Below, piece by piece: positions 24,607-32,952 of a DNA stretch of 64,000 nt; the first letter of the stretch is position 1, and each line of letters begins with the position of its first letter. A program made the position numbers and the translations under genes. Origin of the DNA: Oscillospiraceae bacterium (lineage in GTDB: Bacteria; Bacillota; Clostridia; Oscillospirales; Oscillospiraceae); the NCBI GenBank assembly GCA_017479425.1, contig JAFVCD010000004.1, positions 40,454 to 104,453 of the forward strand, given 5' to 3'. The notes under the pieces are model-generated. The model was not told where the DNA came from. It was given only the letters and a program-made list of their open reading frames with translations, and made no database searches.

Positions 24607-25217
24607 TATTCTTCGGGCTTCTCCTCGGTCGCTTCCTCAACGGCCTCCTTGACATCCTCGACGGCGCCGGCAACCTTTTCCTCGGTCTCCTCGACCACCT
24701 CGACGACCTCCTCAGCTGCATCCTCAGCCTTGTCGCAGGTCTGATTCTTGAGCTCCTCGACCTTGGCGGCGCCCTTTTCGATGATGTCATTGAGAGCTTC
24801 GCCGGCCTTGTCGCTGTACTCACCGGCCTTCTCCTTGACTACCTCGACTCCGGCGGCAACCTTTTCCTTTACCTCCTCGATCTTCGCGTCGATCTCGGGA
24901 TTCTCGCCGTTGATGTTGATGCGGACGGAGTCGCCGGACTTGCTTCTGAGCTCCTCAAGCTCCGCCTCCTTCTGAGCGATAAGCTCCAGTGAGAGCTTTA
25001 CCTTCGCCGCCTTCTCGGCTATCTCGCCCTCGAGGTCGTCGCCGAGGGTGGCGTAGAGCGCCTTGCCGAGCTCGGCGTAAGCGTCTCTGAGGGCGTTTCT
25101 CTCGCCGCCGAGGTCTGTCGAGAGCTTTGCGCGCTTTGCAAGCTCGCCCGCCTTGTCGGTGACTGTCTTTGCAGTCTCGCTGACCTTGTTCATGATTTCA
25201 TCAAAGTTGAATTCCAT
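24606..25217 (-). CDS. Acidic coiled-coil protein of unknown function
   Basis: A 203-residue protein, start ATG at 25217 with GAGGA upstream. It begins MEFNFDEIMNKVSETAKTV, then A/K/E-rich amphipathic helices with 11-residue-like periodicity (apolipoprotein- or LEA-like; AEKVKEKAGEYSDKAGEA style) from about 100 to the end, and a very acidic Glu/Val/Ala tail. A short central piece (SGDSVRININGENPEID) breaks the helices. No signal peptide or membrane span. I do not recognise a family. It sits between lgt and the Gre factor with 1-base junctions on both sides. Confidence 0.7.
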   Translation of the reverse strand: MEFNFDEIMNKVSETAKTVTDKAGELAKRAKLSTDLGGERNALRDAYAELGKALYATLGDDLEGEIAEKAAKVKLSLELIAQKEAELEELRSKSGDSVRININGENPEIDAKIEEVKEKVAAGVEVVKEKAGEYSDKAGEALNDIIEKGAAKVEELKNQTCDKAEDAAEEVVEVVEETEEKVAGAVEDVKEAVEEATEEKPEE

Positions 25218-25218
25218 T

Positions 25219-26079
25219 TTATTTTTCCTCCATTTTATTGAGTTTGTTAACATACATATCCGCCGAGTCCGGCTTTTTAATGAAGCGCACATAAATAAGT
25301 ATACCCGCCGCTGCCACCGCGCATACGCCCGCCAGCAGCTGACTTACGCGGATGCCGGTATTGAAGAAATAGAGCGAGTCGGTTCTGAGTCCCTCTATCC
25401 ACACTCTGCCTAGCCCGTACCACCCGAGGTACATGAGGAAAATCTCGCCGTCGAACTTCCGGTGCTTTTTTGAGTACCGGTGGATGAGGAGAAAGCCGAT
25501 GAGGTTCCAGACTGATTCATAGAGAAACGTCGGATGGACATAGGTCGTCGCACCGCCGTAGGTAAGCCCCATGCGCCACGGAAGGTCAGTTTCGTAGCCG
25601 TAAGCCTCGCGGTTCATGAAGTTGCCCCACCTGCCTATCGCCTGCCCTATCATAAAGCCAAGTGATACGATATCCATAAACGGCAGAAACGGGAGCTTTT
25701 TTATCCGGCAGTAGACGATAAGCGTCGCCGCCGCGCCGATAAGACCGCCGTAGAAGGCAAGTCCGCCGTTCCATATCGCGATATAGTCGATAAACGGCTT
25801 GCCGCGGAAGAGATCGAAATAGAATATGACGTAGTACGCTCTCGCGCAGATAAGCCCGATGGGCAGTCCCCAGATTATCACGTCGTAGAGCGAGTCCGGA
25901 TCAATGCCGAACTGCTTAGACCTGCGGGTACAGTAGAGGACTGCGAGGAGAAAGCCCGTCGCGATGATAACGCCGTACCAGTGTATGGTCAGCGGGCCGA
26001 GTGAAAACGCGCTCGGCGGGTTTATATAGAAGTCCTCTCCGAAAATCGGAAAGGATATTGCGCCGTCCGGAATGCTCAT
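25219..26079 (-). CDS. lgt: Prolipoprotein diacylglyceryl transferase
   Basis: A 286-residue membrane enzyme with seven helices that moves diacylglycerol from phosphatidylglycerol onto the lipobox Cys of prolipoproteins; the DUF4349 and substrate-binding lipoproteins in this window are among its expected clients. The signature GRWGNFMNREAYG is near residue 135 and GGLAFYGGLIG near 100. Start is the ATG at 26079, overlapping the upstream M16 stop as ATGA; a longer frame runs into that gene without support. Confidence 0.94.
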   Translation of the reverse strand: MSIPDGAISFPIFGEDFYINPPSAFSLGPLTIHWYGVIIATGFLLAVLYCTRRSKQFGIDPDSLYDVIIWGLPIGLICARAYYVIFYFDLFRGKPFIDYIAIWNGGLAFYGGLIGAAATLIVYCRIKKLPFLPFMDIVSLGFMIGQAIGRWGNFMNREAYGYETDLPWRMGLTYGGATTYVHPTFLYESVWNLIGFLLIHRYSKKHRKFDGEIFLMYLGWYGLGRVWIEGLRTDSLYFFNTGIRVSQLLAGVCAVAAAGILIYVRFIKKPDSADMYVNKLNKMEEK

Positions 26080-27356
26080 CGCTTCTCCTCCCTTCCCTGC
26101 ACCGTGCTCACGGCAAAGCGCCCGGGCGTAACATATTTTGCAAGGAAATCCCTGACCTCTTTTTCCGTTATACCGGATAGCACCGGCACAAGGTCGAAGT
26201 AATCGTAGCCCTCGCACATAGCGCAGGCGACATTGTAGCAAATACCGTCAAAGCTCGACAAGCCTCTGAGTTCGTCGCCGATGACGCTCCTTTTTCTTCT
26301 CTCAAAGAAGGCTCTGTCGAGCCCTTTTTCGGATAGGCTCTTCGCCTCGCGCATCACGTCGGAGATAACTCTGTCGCTCTCGTCAGTCTCTCCGCCGAAG
26401 GATATGAAACTCACGCCGTTACTGGACTCAAAGTCATAGCCGAAGGTCTCGTTGATGACGCCCTCGGCGTACAGACGCGCATAGAGCGGCGAAGCCTCGC
26501 CCATCAGTATAGAAAGGCTCAGCGCGGCGGTAAGCTCGTGGCGGATAGCCCGCGAGCCGGTAAGGCCGGGTTCAGTCTTGGCTCCCGCGAGGAATATCGG
26601 CGCCGCGACGTCCATGACGGCGGTTTTCTCCTCCTTAACGGGCTTGTCGCTCTCCTTCGGATATGCTCTTGCCGGCGCAAAGCCGCGGGGCGCGGTCATA
26701 AGCTCAGTTACCTTCATTATCGCTTCCCTCTCATCGAGGTCGCCGCAAATGACAAGCTGCATATTGCCCGGAACGTAGAACGCCTCATGGCACAGCAGAA
26801 GCTTTTCGGCGGTAATATTTTCTATGCTCTTAACCGTTCCGACCACCGCCTCGCGTATCGGATGGCGGCGAAAGAGGCACCGCAGAAGGTTATAGTAGAG
26901 CGCGTTGTCCGGGTCGTCCTCGCCCATGACTATCTCCTGAGCGATTATCGGCTTCTCCTTTTCGATGCTCTCGTCGGTGAAGGCCGGGTGCATAACAAAG
27001 TCTATGAGCGTTTCGAGGTTTGCATAAAAGTGCTTCGTGCAGTCAAAGTGAAAGGCGGTCATATCGGTCGAGGTAAAGGCGTTCGCCGTCGCTCCGCGCT
27101 TTGAGAGAACGGAGAGAGCGTCCTCGCCGCCCTCGCGCTCGAACATCTTATGCTCTAAAAAATGCGCTGTCCCGGCGGGCATATCATGCCTTTCGCCCTT
27201 GTAGGTGAAGCTTATATCAGCCGAGCCGAAGGCTGTGCTGAGAAAAGCCATCTTCTTGCGAAAGCCCGGCTTCTTGACTATCGCAACGCGCAGTCCGTTT
27301 TCAAGAGTATCGTAGAAGACCGTTTCGCCGATGCGGGGGTATTCCTTTTTCGTCAT
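26076..27356 (-). CDS. M16 family zinc peptidase (YmfH type)
   Basis: A 426-residue M16 protein with an intact zinc motif HFLEH (in GTAHFLEHKMFE near residue 68) and the downstream Glu in the KPIIAQEIVMGEDDPDN helix. The second M16 domain follows in the C-terminal half. Start ATG at 27356 overlaps the previous stop as ATGA. It pairs with the catalytically dead partner next to it, as YmfF/YmfH do in Bacillus. Likely cytoplasmic peptide or peptide-pheromone processing; substrate unknown. Confidence 0.9.
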   Translation of the reverse strand: MTKKEYPRIGETVFYDTLENGLRVAIVKKPGFRKKMAFLSTAFGSADISFTYKGERHDMPAGTAHFLEHKMFEREGGEDALSVLSKRGATANAFTSTDMTAFHFDCTKHFYANLETLIDFVMHPAFTDESIEKEKPIIAQEIVMGEDDPDNALYYNLLRCLFRRHPIREAVVGTVKSIENITAEKLLLCHEAFYVPGNMQLVICGDLDEREAIMKVTELMTAPRGFAPARAYPKESDKPVKEEKTAVMDVAAPIFLAGAKTEPGLTGSRAIRHELTAALSLSILMGEASPLYARLYAEGVINETFGYDFESSNGVSFISFGGETDESDRVISDVMREAKSLSEKGLDRAFFERRKRSVIGDELRGLSSFDGICYNVACAMCEGYDYFDLVPVLSGITEKEVRDFLAKYVTPGRFAVSTVQGREEKR

Positions 27357-28630
27357 TTTCCCTCCCCCTTTCCGGCAAGGAAGAACACGGTGTCGAGCTG
27401 AACGCTCTGCGCGCACCGCACTACCTCCTCCTTCGTCACAAGGTCGCACAGTCCTCCGAACTCCGAGGGCTTCATATTGAACCCGTGAAGAATGAAATTC
27501 AGCGTGACGCTCTCTCTCGCAGGAAGCGAATCCTCGACCGAGTACATCGCGCCGACGACGAAGCTCTTGGCATTCTCGAGCTCCTCATCGGTGATATCGC
27601 CCTCCTGCATCGCCCTGAGCTGCGCCTCTATCGCCTCCATCGCCTCGTCGTACTTCTCCGTATCTATACCGCAGGACACGAACATCGCGCCCTTCATTCT
27701 GTCAACGGTGCTCGAGGCATAATAGCACAGCCCGCGCTTTTCGCGCACCTCGCGGAAGAGCTTGCTCGTAACCGCACCGCCGAAAATTGCGTTCATTATC
27801 GTGAGCGCAGGCTGATTGTTCTCTATGGCGCTTTTTCCGATGCGGTAGCCGATGGAGAGCTTCGCCTGCTTCAGGGGCAGCTCCTCGCGTATTATCCGCG
27901 GCTTTTTTACAGTGCCGTCAAAGACCTCCGTCTGCGGCATTGAAGCGCCGAACACCGGCATTTTAGTGCTTAGCGCGCTCTTCACAGCGCTCTCGACCCG
28001 CCTTGCGCTCGCCGCGCCGACGTAGATGACCTCGATGGGCGAGGCGGCGATGAGCTCTCTATAATAGCGCGTAAGCGTTGCGACGCTTATCTTCTTAGCC
28101 TCGAGCTCGCGCCCGAGCTTCGGAACGCCGTAGGCTTCCTTCTTAAACATATTCTGAATGAGGCTCAGATTTGCGTAGCCGCGCTTGTCGTTCAGCGAAG
28201 CGCGGATGTCTGCGAGGAGATTCTCGCGCTCTGTTTCAACGTACTCCGGTCTGAGTCTGCCGCCGAAGGTCGCCGGAGAGAGGAGCATTTCGCCCATAAG
28301 CTCCGCCATTTTCTCGAGGAGCATCGTATCAGAGCCGACAAACGCCTCGTCGGCAAAGTCGGAGAAGAACCCGCAAATCTGCGTCTCTCCGCGCTTACGC
28401 ACGAATGCCTCGAGCCGCGCGCCGTAGTTATCGTCAAGATACGCCTCAATCGCCTGCATATCCGGCTTCGAGGCTGTTCCGCGCCGCAGGACGTACGGAA
28501 GCACCGCGCACATTGCCGCGGTCTCCTTTCTGAGCGGCGTCAGCACGTTCATCGAAAGGCACGCCGTTTTGAATTTCAGCTCGTTTATCACCGTGAGTCG
28601 CACGCCGGGCGATATGTTTATTGTGTCCAT
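27353..28630 (-). CDS. M16 family peptidase-like protein without zinc motif (YmfF type)
   Basis: A 425-residue M16 homolog. The HxxEH zinc motif is absent: the matching segment reads VLRRGTASKPDMQAIEAY. The C-terminal half keeps the M16 R/Y pair region (REVREKRGLCYYASS). It is probably the non-catalytic half of a heterodimer with the YmfH-type protein downstream. Start at 28630 has AGGTG upstream. First gene of the ymfF-ymfH-lgt-coiled coil-gre run. Confidence 0.88.
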   Translation of the reverse strand: MDTINISPGVRLTVINELKFKTACLSMNVLTPLRKETAAMCAVLPYVLRRGTASKPDMQAIEAYLDDNYGARLEAFVRKRGETQICGFFSDFADEAFVGSDTMLLEKMAELMGEMLLSPATFGGRLRPEYVETERENLLADIRASLNDKRGYANLSLIQNMFKKEAYGVPKLGRELEAKKISVATLTRYYRELIAASPIEVIYVGAASARRVESAVKSALSTKMPVFGASMPQTEVFDGTVKKPRIIREELPLKQAKLSIGYRIGKSAIENNQPALTIMNAIFGGAVTSKLFREVREKRGLCYYASSTVDRMKGAMFVSCGIDTEKYDEAMEAIEAQLRAMQEGDITDEELENAKSFVVGAMYSVEDSLPARESVTLNFILHGFNMKPSEFGGLCDLVTKEEVVRCAQSVQLDTVFFLAGKGEGK

Positions 28631-28658
28631 TCTGGCGCACCTCCCCTCATACCCGCCT

Positions 28659-28687
28659 ATTATACTACCAATTTACAATAAATTAAA
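28659..28687 (-). promoter_or_regulatory. Probable promoter of the M16-lgt-gre unit
   Basis: On the minus strand a perfect TATAAT (28659-28664) with a weak TTTAAT (28682-28687) at 17-base spacing, 28 bases before the start codon. Confidence 0.5.
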
Positions 28688-28738
28688 TGACTTTTTTGTA
28701 AATTCGGAAATAATGATATGAGTGACAAGAAAAAATGC

Positions 28739-28767
28739 TTGACAAGGGTGCTGTTTTGCGCTATACT
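28739..28767 (+). promoter_or_regulatory. Promoter of the ylxM-ffh-rpsP-khpA unit
   Basis: TTGACA (28739-28744), 17-base spacer, TATACT (28762-28767), near consensus, 44 bases before ylxM. Confidence 0.82.
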
Positions 28768-28811
28768 CTCGTGGTGTCAAGTAATAATGCTTTGCAGAGG
28801 GAGGCGGCGAA

Positions 28812-29168
28812 ATGCCGGACAGTGCGCTGGAGAAATCGCTTCTCTATGATTTTTACGGCGAGCTACTCTCCGAAAAGCAGCGCGATGCCTTTGACCTCTA
28901 CTATAACGATGACCTCAGCCTCGCTGAGATTGCCGCGGAGTGGGGAACGAGCCGTCAGAACGTGCATGACGCCCTCAAAAAGGCAGAGAGCGCGATGGCA
29001 GAGCTCGAGGCCAAGACCGGACTTGTGCGCCGGTACGAGGCGATGGCGGGCGCTATTGAAGAGCTTGACAGAAAGCTTACCGAACTGAAAAGCGCGCTTC
29101 CCGAGAGCGCCTACGGCGCAATCGAGGATATCCGCGCCGATATTGAAAGGCTCAGAGATGGCATTTGA
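28812..29168 (+). CDS. ylxM: YlxM/p13-type DNA-binding protein
   Basis: A 118-residue UPF0122 protein with a sigma-like helix-turn-helix (DLSLAEIAAEWGTSRQNVHDALKKAE at about 35-60). YlxM always accompanies ffh in Firmicutes and is thought to modulate SRP. GGGAGG precedes the ATG, and its end overlaps the ffh start by 11 bases. Confidence 0.92.
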   Translation: MPDSALEKSLLYDFYGELLSEKQRDAFDLYYNDDLSLAEIAAEWGTSRQNVHDALKKAESAMAELEAKTGLVRRYEAMAGAIEELDRKLTELKSALPESAYGAIEDIRADIERLRDGI

Positions 29169-30501
29169 ATCGCTTTCCGATAAACTGAATAACGCCTTCA
29201 AAAAGCTAAAGGGCAAGGGTCGCCTCTCCGAGGGTGACATCAAGGAGGCTATGCGCGAGGTGCGTCTTGCGCTCCTTGAGGCGGACGTAAGCTACAAGGT
29301 AGTCAAGGACTTTGTAAAGACCGTCTCCGAGCGCGCAGTCGGGCAGGACGTTATGGAGTCCCTCACCCCCGCGCAGATGGTAATAAAAATCGTCAATGAG
29401 GAGCTTGTCGGCCTCATGGGCGGGCAGACGGCGAAGCTCAATATGTCCTCGAAGGGACTTACGATAGTGATGCTCGTCGGACTTCAGGGCGCCGGCAAGA
29501 CCACGAACGGCGCAAAGCTCGCGGCCTACATCAAAAAGCACAACAATAAGCGTCCTCTGCTCGTGGCGTGCGATATCTACCGCCCCGCCGCGATAAAGCA
29601 GCTCGAAACAGTCGGCGGTCAGCTCGGCATTCCGGTGTTCCAGATGGGCACCGAGGACCCGGTCATCATTGCAAAGAGCGCCATCGAGCACGCGAAGAAG
29701 CACGGCAACGACCTCGTCATTCTCGACACCGCAGGCCGCCTGCACATAGACGAGGCGCTGATGGACGAATTGAAGCGCGTCAAGGCGGAGGTAAACCCCG
29801 ACGAGATACTCCTCGTGGTTGACGCTATGACCGGTCAGGACGCTGTAAACGCCGCGAAAGCGTTTGACGACGCTCTCGGTATCACCGGCGTTATGCTCAC
29901 GAAGCTTGACGGTGACGCGCGCGGCGGCGCGGCGCTCTCTGTCAGAGCCGTAACTGGCAAGCCCATCAAGTTCTCCGGCATCGGAGAAAAGCTCACTGAT
30001 ATTGAGCCCTTCCACCCCGACAGAATGGCGAGCCGCATACTCGGTATGGGAGATGTGCTGACCCTCATTGAAAAGGCTGAGGCAGCCATTGACCAGAAAA
30101 AGGCTGCGGAGATGGCTGAAAAGCTCCGCAAAAACTCCTTCACCCTCTCCGATTACTACGATCAGCTCGTCCAGCTCAGAGGCATGGGAATGCAGGACAT
30201 CGCCGGTATGCTCCCCGGCGGCGCGGGCAAGGCGCTCCAGGGTGCGAAGCTCGATGAGCGTCAGCTCATGCGTACCGAGGCGATAATCCTCTCGATGACG
30301 CAGCGCGAGCGCGACGATCCCGCGATCATCAACCACAGCCGCAAAAAGCGCATCGCAGCCGGCAGCGGCACAACGGTTGTCGACGTAAATCGCCTTCTGA
30401 AGCAGTATGAGCTTCTAAAGCAGATGACAAAGCAGCTCTCCAAGGGCAAGATGCCCGGTATGATGGGCGGCAAGCGTGGTAAAAATCCCTTCGGGTTTTG
30501 A
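29158..30501 (+). CDS. ffh: Signal recognition particle GTPase Ffh
   Basis: A 447-residue SRP54: N domain 1-85, GTPase G domain with G1 GLQGAGKTTNGAK near 103, DTAGR near 188 and TKLDGDARGG near 246, then a Met-rich M domain ending in GMMGGKRGKNPFGF. It targets membrane and secreted proteins co-translationally with 4.5S/6S scRNA (not in the window). The start at 29158 lies inside ylxM with AAAGG 8 bases upstream; an in-frame ATG 15 bases earlier has no such site. Confidence 0.96.
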   Translation: MAFESLSDKLNNAFKKLKGKGRLSEGDIKEAMREVRLALLEADVSYKVVKDFVKTVSERAVGQDVMESLTPAQMVIKIVNEELVGLMGGQTAKLNMSSKGLTIVMLVGLQGAGKTTNGAKLAAYIKKHNNKRPLLVACDIYRPAAIKQLETVGGQLGIPVFQMGTEDPVIIAKSAIEHAKKHGNDLVILDTAGRLHIDEALMDELKRVKAEVNPDEILLVVDAMTGQDAVNAAKAFDDALGITGVMLTKLDGDARGGAALSVRAVTGKPIKFSGIGEKLTDIEPFHPDRMASRILGMGDVLTLIEKAEAAIDQKKAAEMAEKLRKNSFTLSDYYDQLVQLRGMGMQDIAGMLPGGAGKALQGAKLDERQLMRTEAIILSMTQRERDDPAIINHSRKKRIAAGSGTTVVDVNRLLKQYELLKQMTKQLSKGKMPGMMGGKRGKNPFGF

Positions 30502-30540
30502 TAAATTGAAATAAAATATTTTTAAGGATGGTAAAGAAAA

Positions 30541-30780
30541 ATGGTTAAAATCAGACTTCGCAGAATGGGCGCAAAGAAAAACCCGTTTTACAGAATAGTC
30601 GTCGCTGACGGCCGCTTCCCCCGCGATGGCCGCTTCATCGAGGAGATCGGCACATACGATCCGATGGCCTCTGACAACAAGGTTGCCATCAAGGCTGACC
30701 GCGCTCAGGAGTGGCTTAAGAACGGTGCTCAGCCGACCGATACTGTCAAGACCCTGCTCAAAAAAGCGGGCGTTCTTTGA
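30541..30780 (+). CDS. rpsP: 30S ribosomal protein S16
   Basis: A 79-residue S16 starting [20 protein letters not shown], with the [16 protein letters not shown]-terminal motif. Structural protein of the small subunit, in the standard ffh-rpsP-khpA order. Confidence 0.97.
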   Translation: MVKIRLRRMGAKKNPFYRIVVADGRFPRDGRFIEEIGTYDPMASDNKVAIKADRAQEWLKNGAQPTDTVKTLLKKAGVL

Positions 30781-30794
30781 TCGGGGGCTAAGCC

Positions 30795-31034
30795 TTGAAG
30801 GAGCTTCTTACCTATATCGCGCAGAATCTCGTTGATTCTCCCGATGCCGTGGTAGTCACCGAGAGAGATGACGGCGACAAGACCGTCTTCTCCCTTCGCG
30901 TTGCCCCCGACGATATGGGCAAGGTGATAGGCCGTCACGGCAAGATAGCAAAAGAGATCCGCGCGCTCATGCGCTCTGTCGCTCAGCGTCAGAACAAGCA
31001 CATCAGCGTAGATATTCTCGACGAGAATGAATAA
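30795..31034 (+). CDS. khpA: KH-domain RNA-binding protein KhpA
   Basis: A 79-residue single-KH protein (YlqC/KhpA). The GKVIGRHGKIAKEIR loop near 43-57 is the GXXG RNA-binding loop. It starts at the TTG at 30795, with GGGGG 7 bases upstream, matching the family N-terminus MKELLTYIAQNLVDSPDAV. In other Firmicutes it partners KhpB and affects cell elongation and sRNA function. Confidence 0.93.
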   Translation: MKELLTYIAQNLVDSPDAVVVTERDDGDKTVFSLRVAPDDMGKVIGRHGKIAKEIRALMRSVAQRQNKHISVDILDENE

Positions 31035-31038
31035 GACG

Positions 31039-31065
31039 AAGGGAGGGGCTTGCCCTTCCCTTTTT
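31039..31065 (+). terminator. Terminator after khpA
   Basis: AAGGGAGGGG-CTTG-CCCTTCCCTT-type hairpin followed by TTTTT, five bases after the khpA stop. rimM and trmD follow, so they rely on read-through or a separate promoter in 31066-31154, which I could not identify. Confidence 0.8.
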
Positions 31066-31154
31066 CGTATGGCAGTTCTCCGTACCCGCCCGTTTCCCGC
31101 TGACCGCAGGCTCACCCCTATCACACACATCATCACATCATTCCGAGGTCGAAT

Positions 31155-31634
31155 ATGAAAAACCTACTCGAAGCCGGGCGCATCATCAACACCCACGGCG
31201 TGCGCGGCGAAATTAAGCTCGAGCCGTGGGCTGACTCTCCCGCTTTCTTTACAAAAATCCATACCCTCTACATCGACTCTGTCCCCCATCGCGTCTCGTG
31301 CCGCCCGAGCGGACGCTTCGTGCTCATAAGAATAGAGGGTGTGGACGATATGACAGCCGCAGAGGCGCTCAAGACGAAGATAGTCTGCCTTGACCGTGCG
31401 GACGCGCCCATCGAGGAGGGCGCGTACTTCATCGCCGACCTCATCGGCTTTACCGCCGTTGACGAGAGCGGCGCCGAGCTCGGCAAAATCACCGATGTAT
31501 TCACCGTTCCCGCAGGCGACATTATGGAAATAAAGGGCGAGCGCGAGCATCTCGTGCCGCTCAGACCCGAATTTATGGTCGCGCGAGATATGGAAAAGGG
31601 CATTGTCACGCTCAGGCTCATTGAGGGGATGTAA
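31155..31634 (+). CDS. rimM: Ribosome maturation factor RimM
   Basis: A 159-residue RimM that assists 30S head assembly. N-terminal GRIINTHGVRGEIKLEP and C-terminal PRC-barrel segment (LGKITDVFTVPAGDIMEI, LVPLRPEFMV). GAGG before the ATG. Three bases separate its stop from trmD. Confidence 0.95.
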   Translation: MKNLLEAGRIINTHGVRGEIKLEPWADSPAFFTKIHTLYIDSVPHRVSCRPSGRFVLIRIEGVDDMTAAEALKTKIVCLDRADAPIEEGAYFIADLIGFTAVDESGAELGKITDVFTVPAGDIMEIKGEREHLVPLRPEFMVARDMEKGIVTLRLIEGM

Positions 31635-31637
31635 AAT

Positions 31638-32912
31638 ATGTACACAGTCGATATCCTGACGCTCTTTCCGGACGCGGTCATGGCGATGATGGGTGAGAGC
31701 ATACTGAAGCGCGCTTCGCAGAAGGGCATAATCGACATCCGCGCCCACCAGATACGCGATTACACCACGAATAAGCAGAACCAGGTCGACGATTACCCCT
31801 ACGGCGGCGGTATGGGGTGCGTTATGGCGTGTCAGCCGCTCGGCGACTGCCTCGAGAGCGTGAAGAGCGCGAGAGGCGGGCGGATTCGCACCATCTACCT
31901 CTCCCCCTGCGGAAAAAGATACGATGAATCTGACGCAAGGCGTCTAAGCCGCGAATATGACGGCATAATCCTCGTCTGCGGACACTATGAGGGCGTTGAC
32001 CAGCGCTTCATTGACGAGTGCATCGACGAGGAGATAAGCCTCGGCGATTTCGTGCTCACCGGCGGTGAGATACCGGCGATGGCTGTCGCGGACAGCGTTC
32101 TGCGGCTCGTGCCGGGTGTGCTGTCTGACCCGGAGTGCTACGAGAATGAGAGCCACTGGGACGGACTTTTGGAGTATCCGCAGTACACGCGCCCTGAGCA
32201 GTGGCGCGGCAGAGGTGTGCCTGAGGTGCTGTTGAAGGGCGACCACAGCTCTGTTGAGAGGTGGCGGCGCGGGCAGATGCTCGCAAGGACGAAGGAACGC
32301 AGGCCTGATATGTTCGCGCTCCTCACGCTCTCAGAGGAGGATAAAAGGCTTCTCAAAAAAGCCGAAAATGAGGCAAAAATCGCTGAAATGGGCGCATTTT
32401 CGTGCCGCGAGACTCAGGAACGCGACCTGCCCGAAGTGCTCGTTATTTTAGATAGCGCAAGGGAGTATCTGCGCGCCCATGGCGTCGACCAGTGGCAGTC
32501 CGGCTATCCGGACGAGGCTTCGGTGCGCGCCGATATGGCAAGGGGCGAGAGCTACGTCGTCCTCGCGGGCGATAAGGTCGCCGCGGTGTTCCGACTGATG
32601 AAAACGCCCGACCCGAACTACGCTTCCATCACGGACGGCAGGTGGTCTGACGATTTGGAGTACTACACCATCCACTCCTCGGCGGTCGCTCCGTTCGCGC
32701 TCGGGTGCGGCGTTGCAGACAGGCTCATCGGTTACGCCGAGGAGCTGTGCAGAGCAGGCGGCATACGCCGTCTGCGCGCCGATACGCACAAGAAAAACAA
32801 GCCTATGCAGGCGCTTCTCAATCGAAGCGGATTCCGCTACCGCGGAAATGTGCTTGTAGAGGCGGGAGAGGGTCACGACCCAAAGCGCCTCGCATTCGAG
32901 AAGAGAATATGA
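31638..32912 (+). CDS. trmD: tRNA (guanine37-N1)-methyltransferase TrmD fused to a GNAT acetyltransferase
   Basis: A single 424-residue frame. Residues 1-240 are a complete TrmD: DILTLFP start, CGHYEGVDQR, and the knot SLGDFVLTGGEIPAMAVAD that binds SAM. TrmD methylates G37 to prevent frameshifting. Residues about 255-424 are a GNAT domain (RETQERDLPEVLVIL, HGVDQWQSGYPDE, FALGCGVADRLIGYAEE, LLNRSGFRYRGNV), usually a separate protein. An ATG at the junction (MGAFSCRE) has no good ribosome-binding site. rplS, which normally follows trmD, is absent. The acetyl acceptor is unknown. Confidence 0.92.
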   Translation: MYTVDILTLFPDAVMAMMGESILKRASQKGIIDIRAHQIRDYTTNKQNQVDDYPYGGGMGCVMACQPLGDCLESVKSARGGRIRTIYLSPCGKRYDESDARRLSREYDGIILVCGHYEGVDQRFIDECIDEEISLGDFVLTGGEIPAMAVADSVLRLVPGVLSDPECYENESHWDGLLEYPQYTRPEQWRGRGVPEVLLKGDHSSVERWRRGQMLARTKERRPDMFALLTLSEEDKRLLKKAENEAKIAEMGAFSCRETQERDLPEVLVILDSAREYLRAHGVDQWQSGYPDEASVRADMARGESYVVLAGDKVAAVFRLMKTPDPNYASITDGRWSDDLEYYTIHSSAVAPFALGCGVADRLIGYAEELCRAGGIRRLRADTHKKNKPMQALLNRSGFRYRGNVLVEAGEGHDPKRLAFEKRI

Positions 32913-32952
32913 AAAACGGGAGCATATCTCAATCTGATATGCTCCCTATTTT
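32912..32952. terminator. Bidirectional terminator between trmD and the YdcF-like gene
   Basis: Perfect 11-base arms GGGAGCATATC / GATATGCTCCC (32918-32928, 32936-32946) with A run before and TATTTTT after. Confidence 0.85.

Noticed and set aside
29206-30336. Long open frame opposite ffh
   Set aside because: Shadow of a highly conserved gene; no family motifs.
31066-31154. Promoter for rimM-trmD in the gap after the khpA terminator
   Set aside because: I could not find a -35/-10 pair with acceptable match and spacing, so none is reported.
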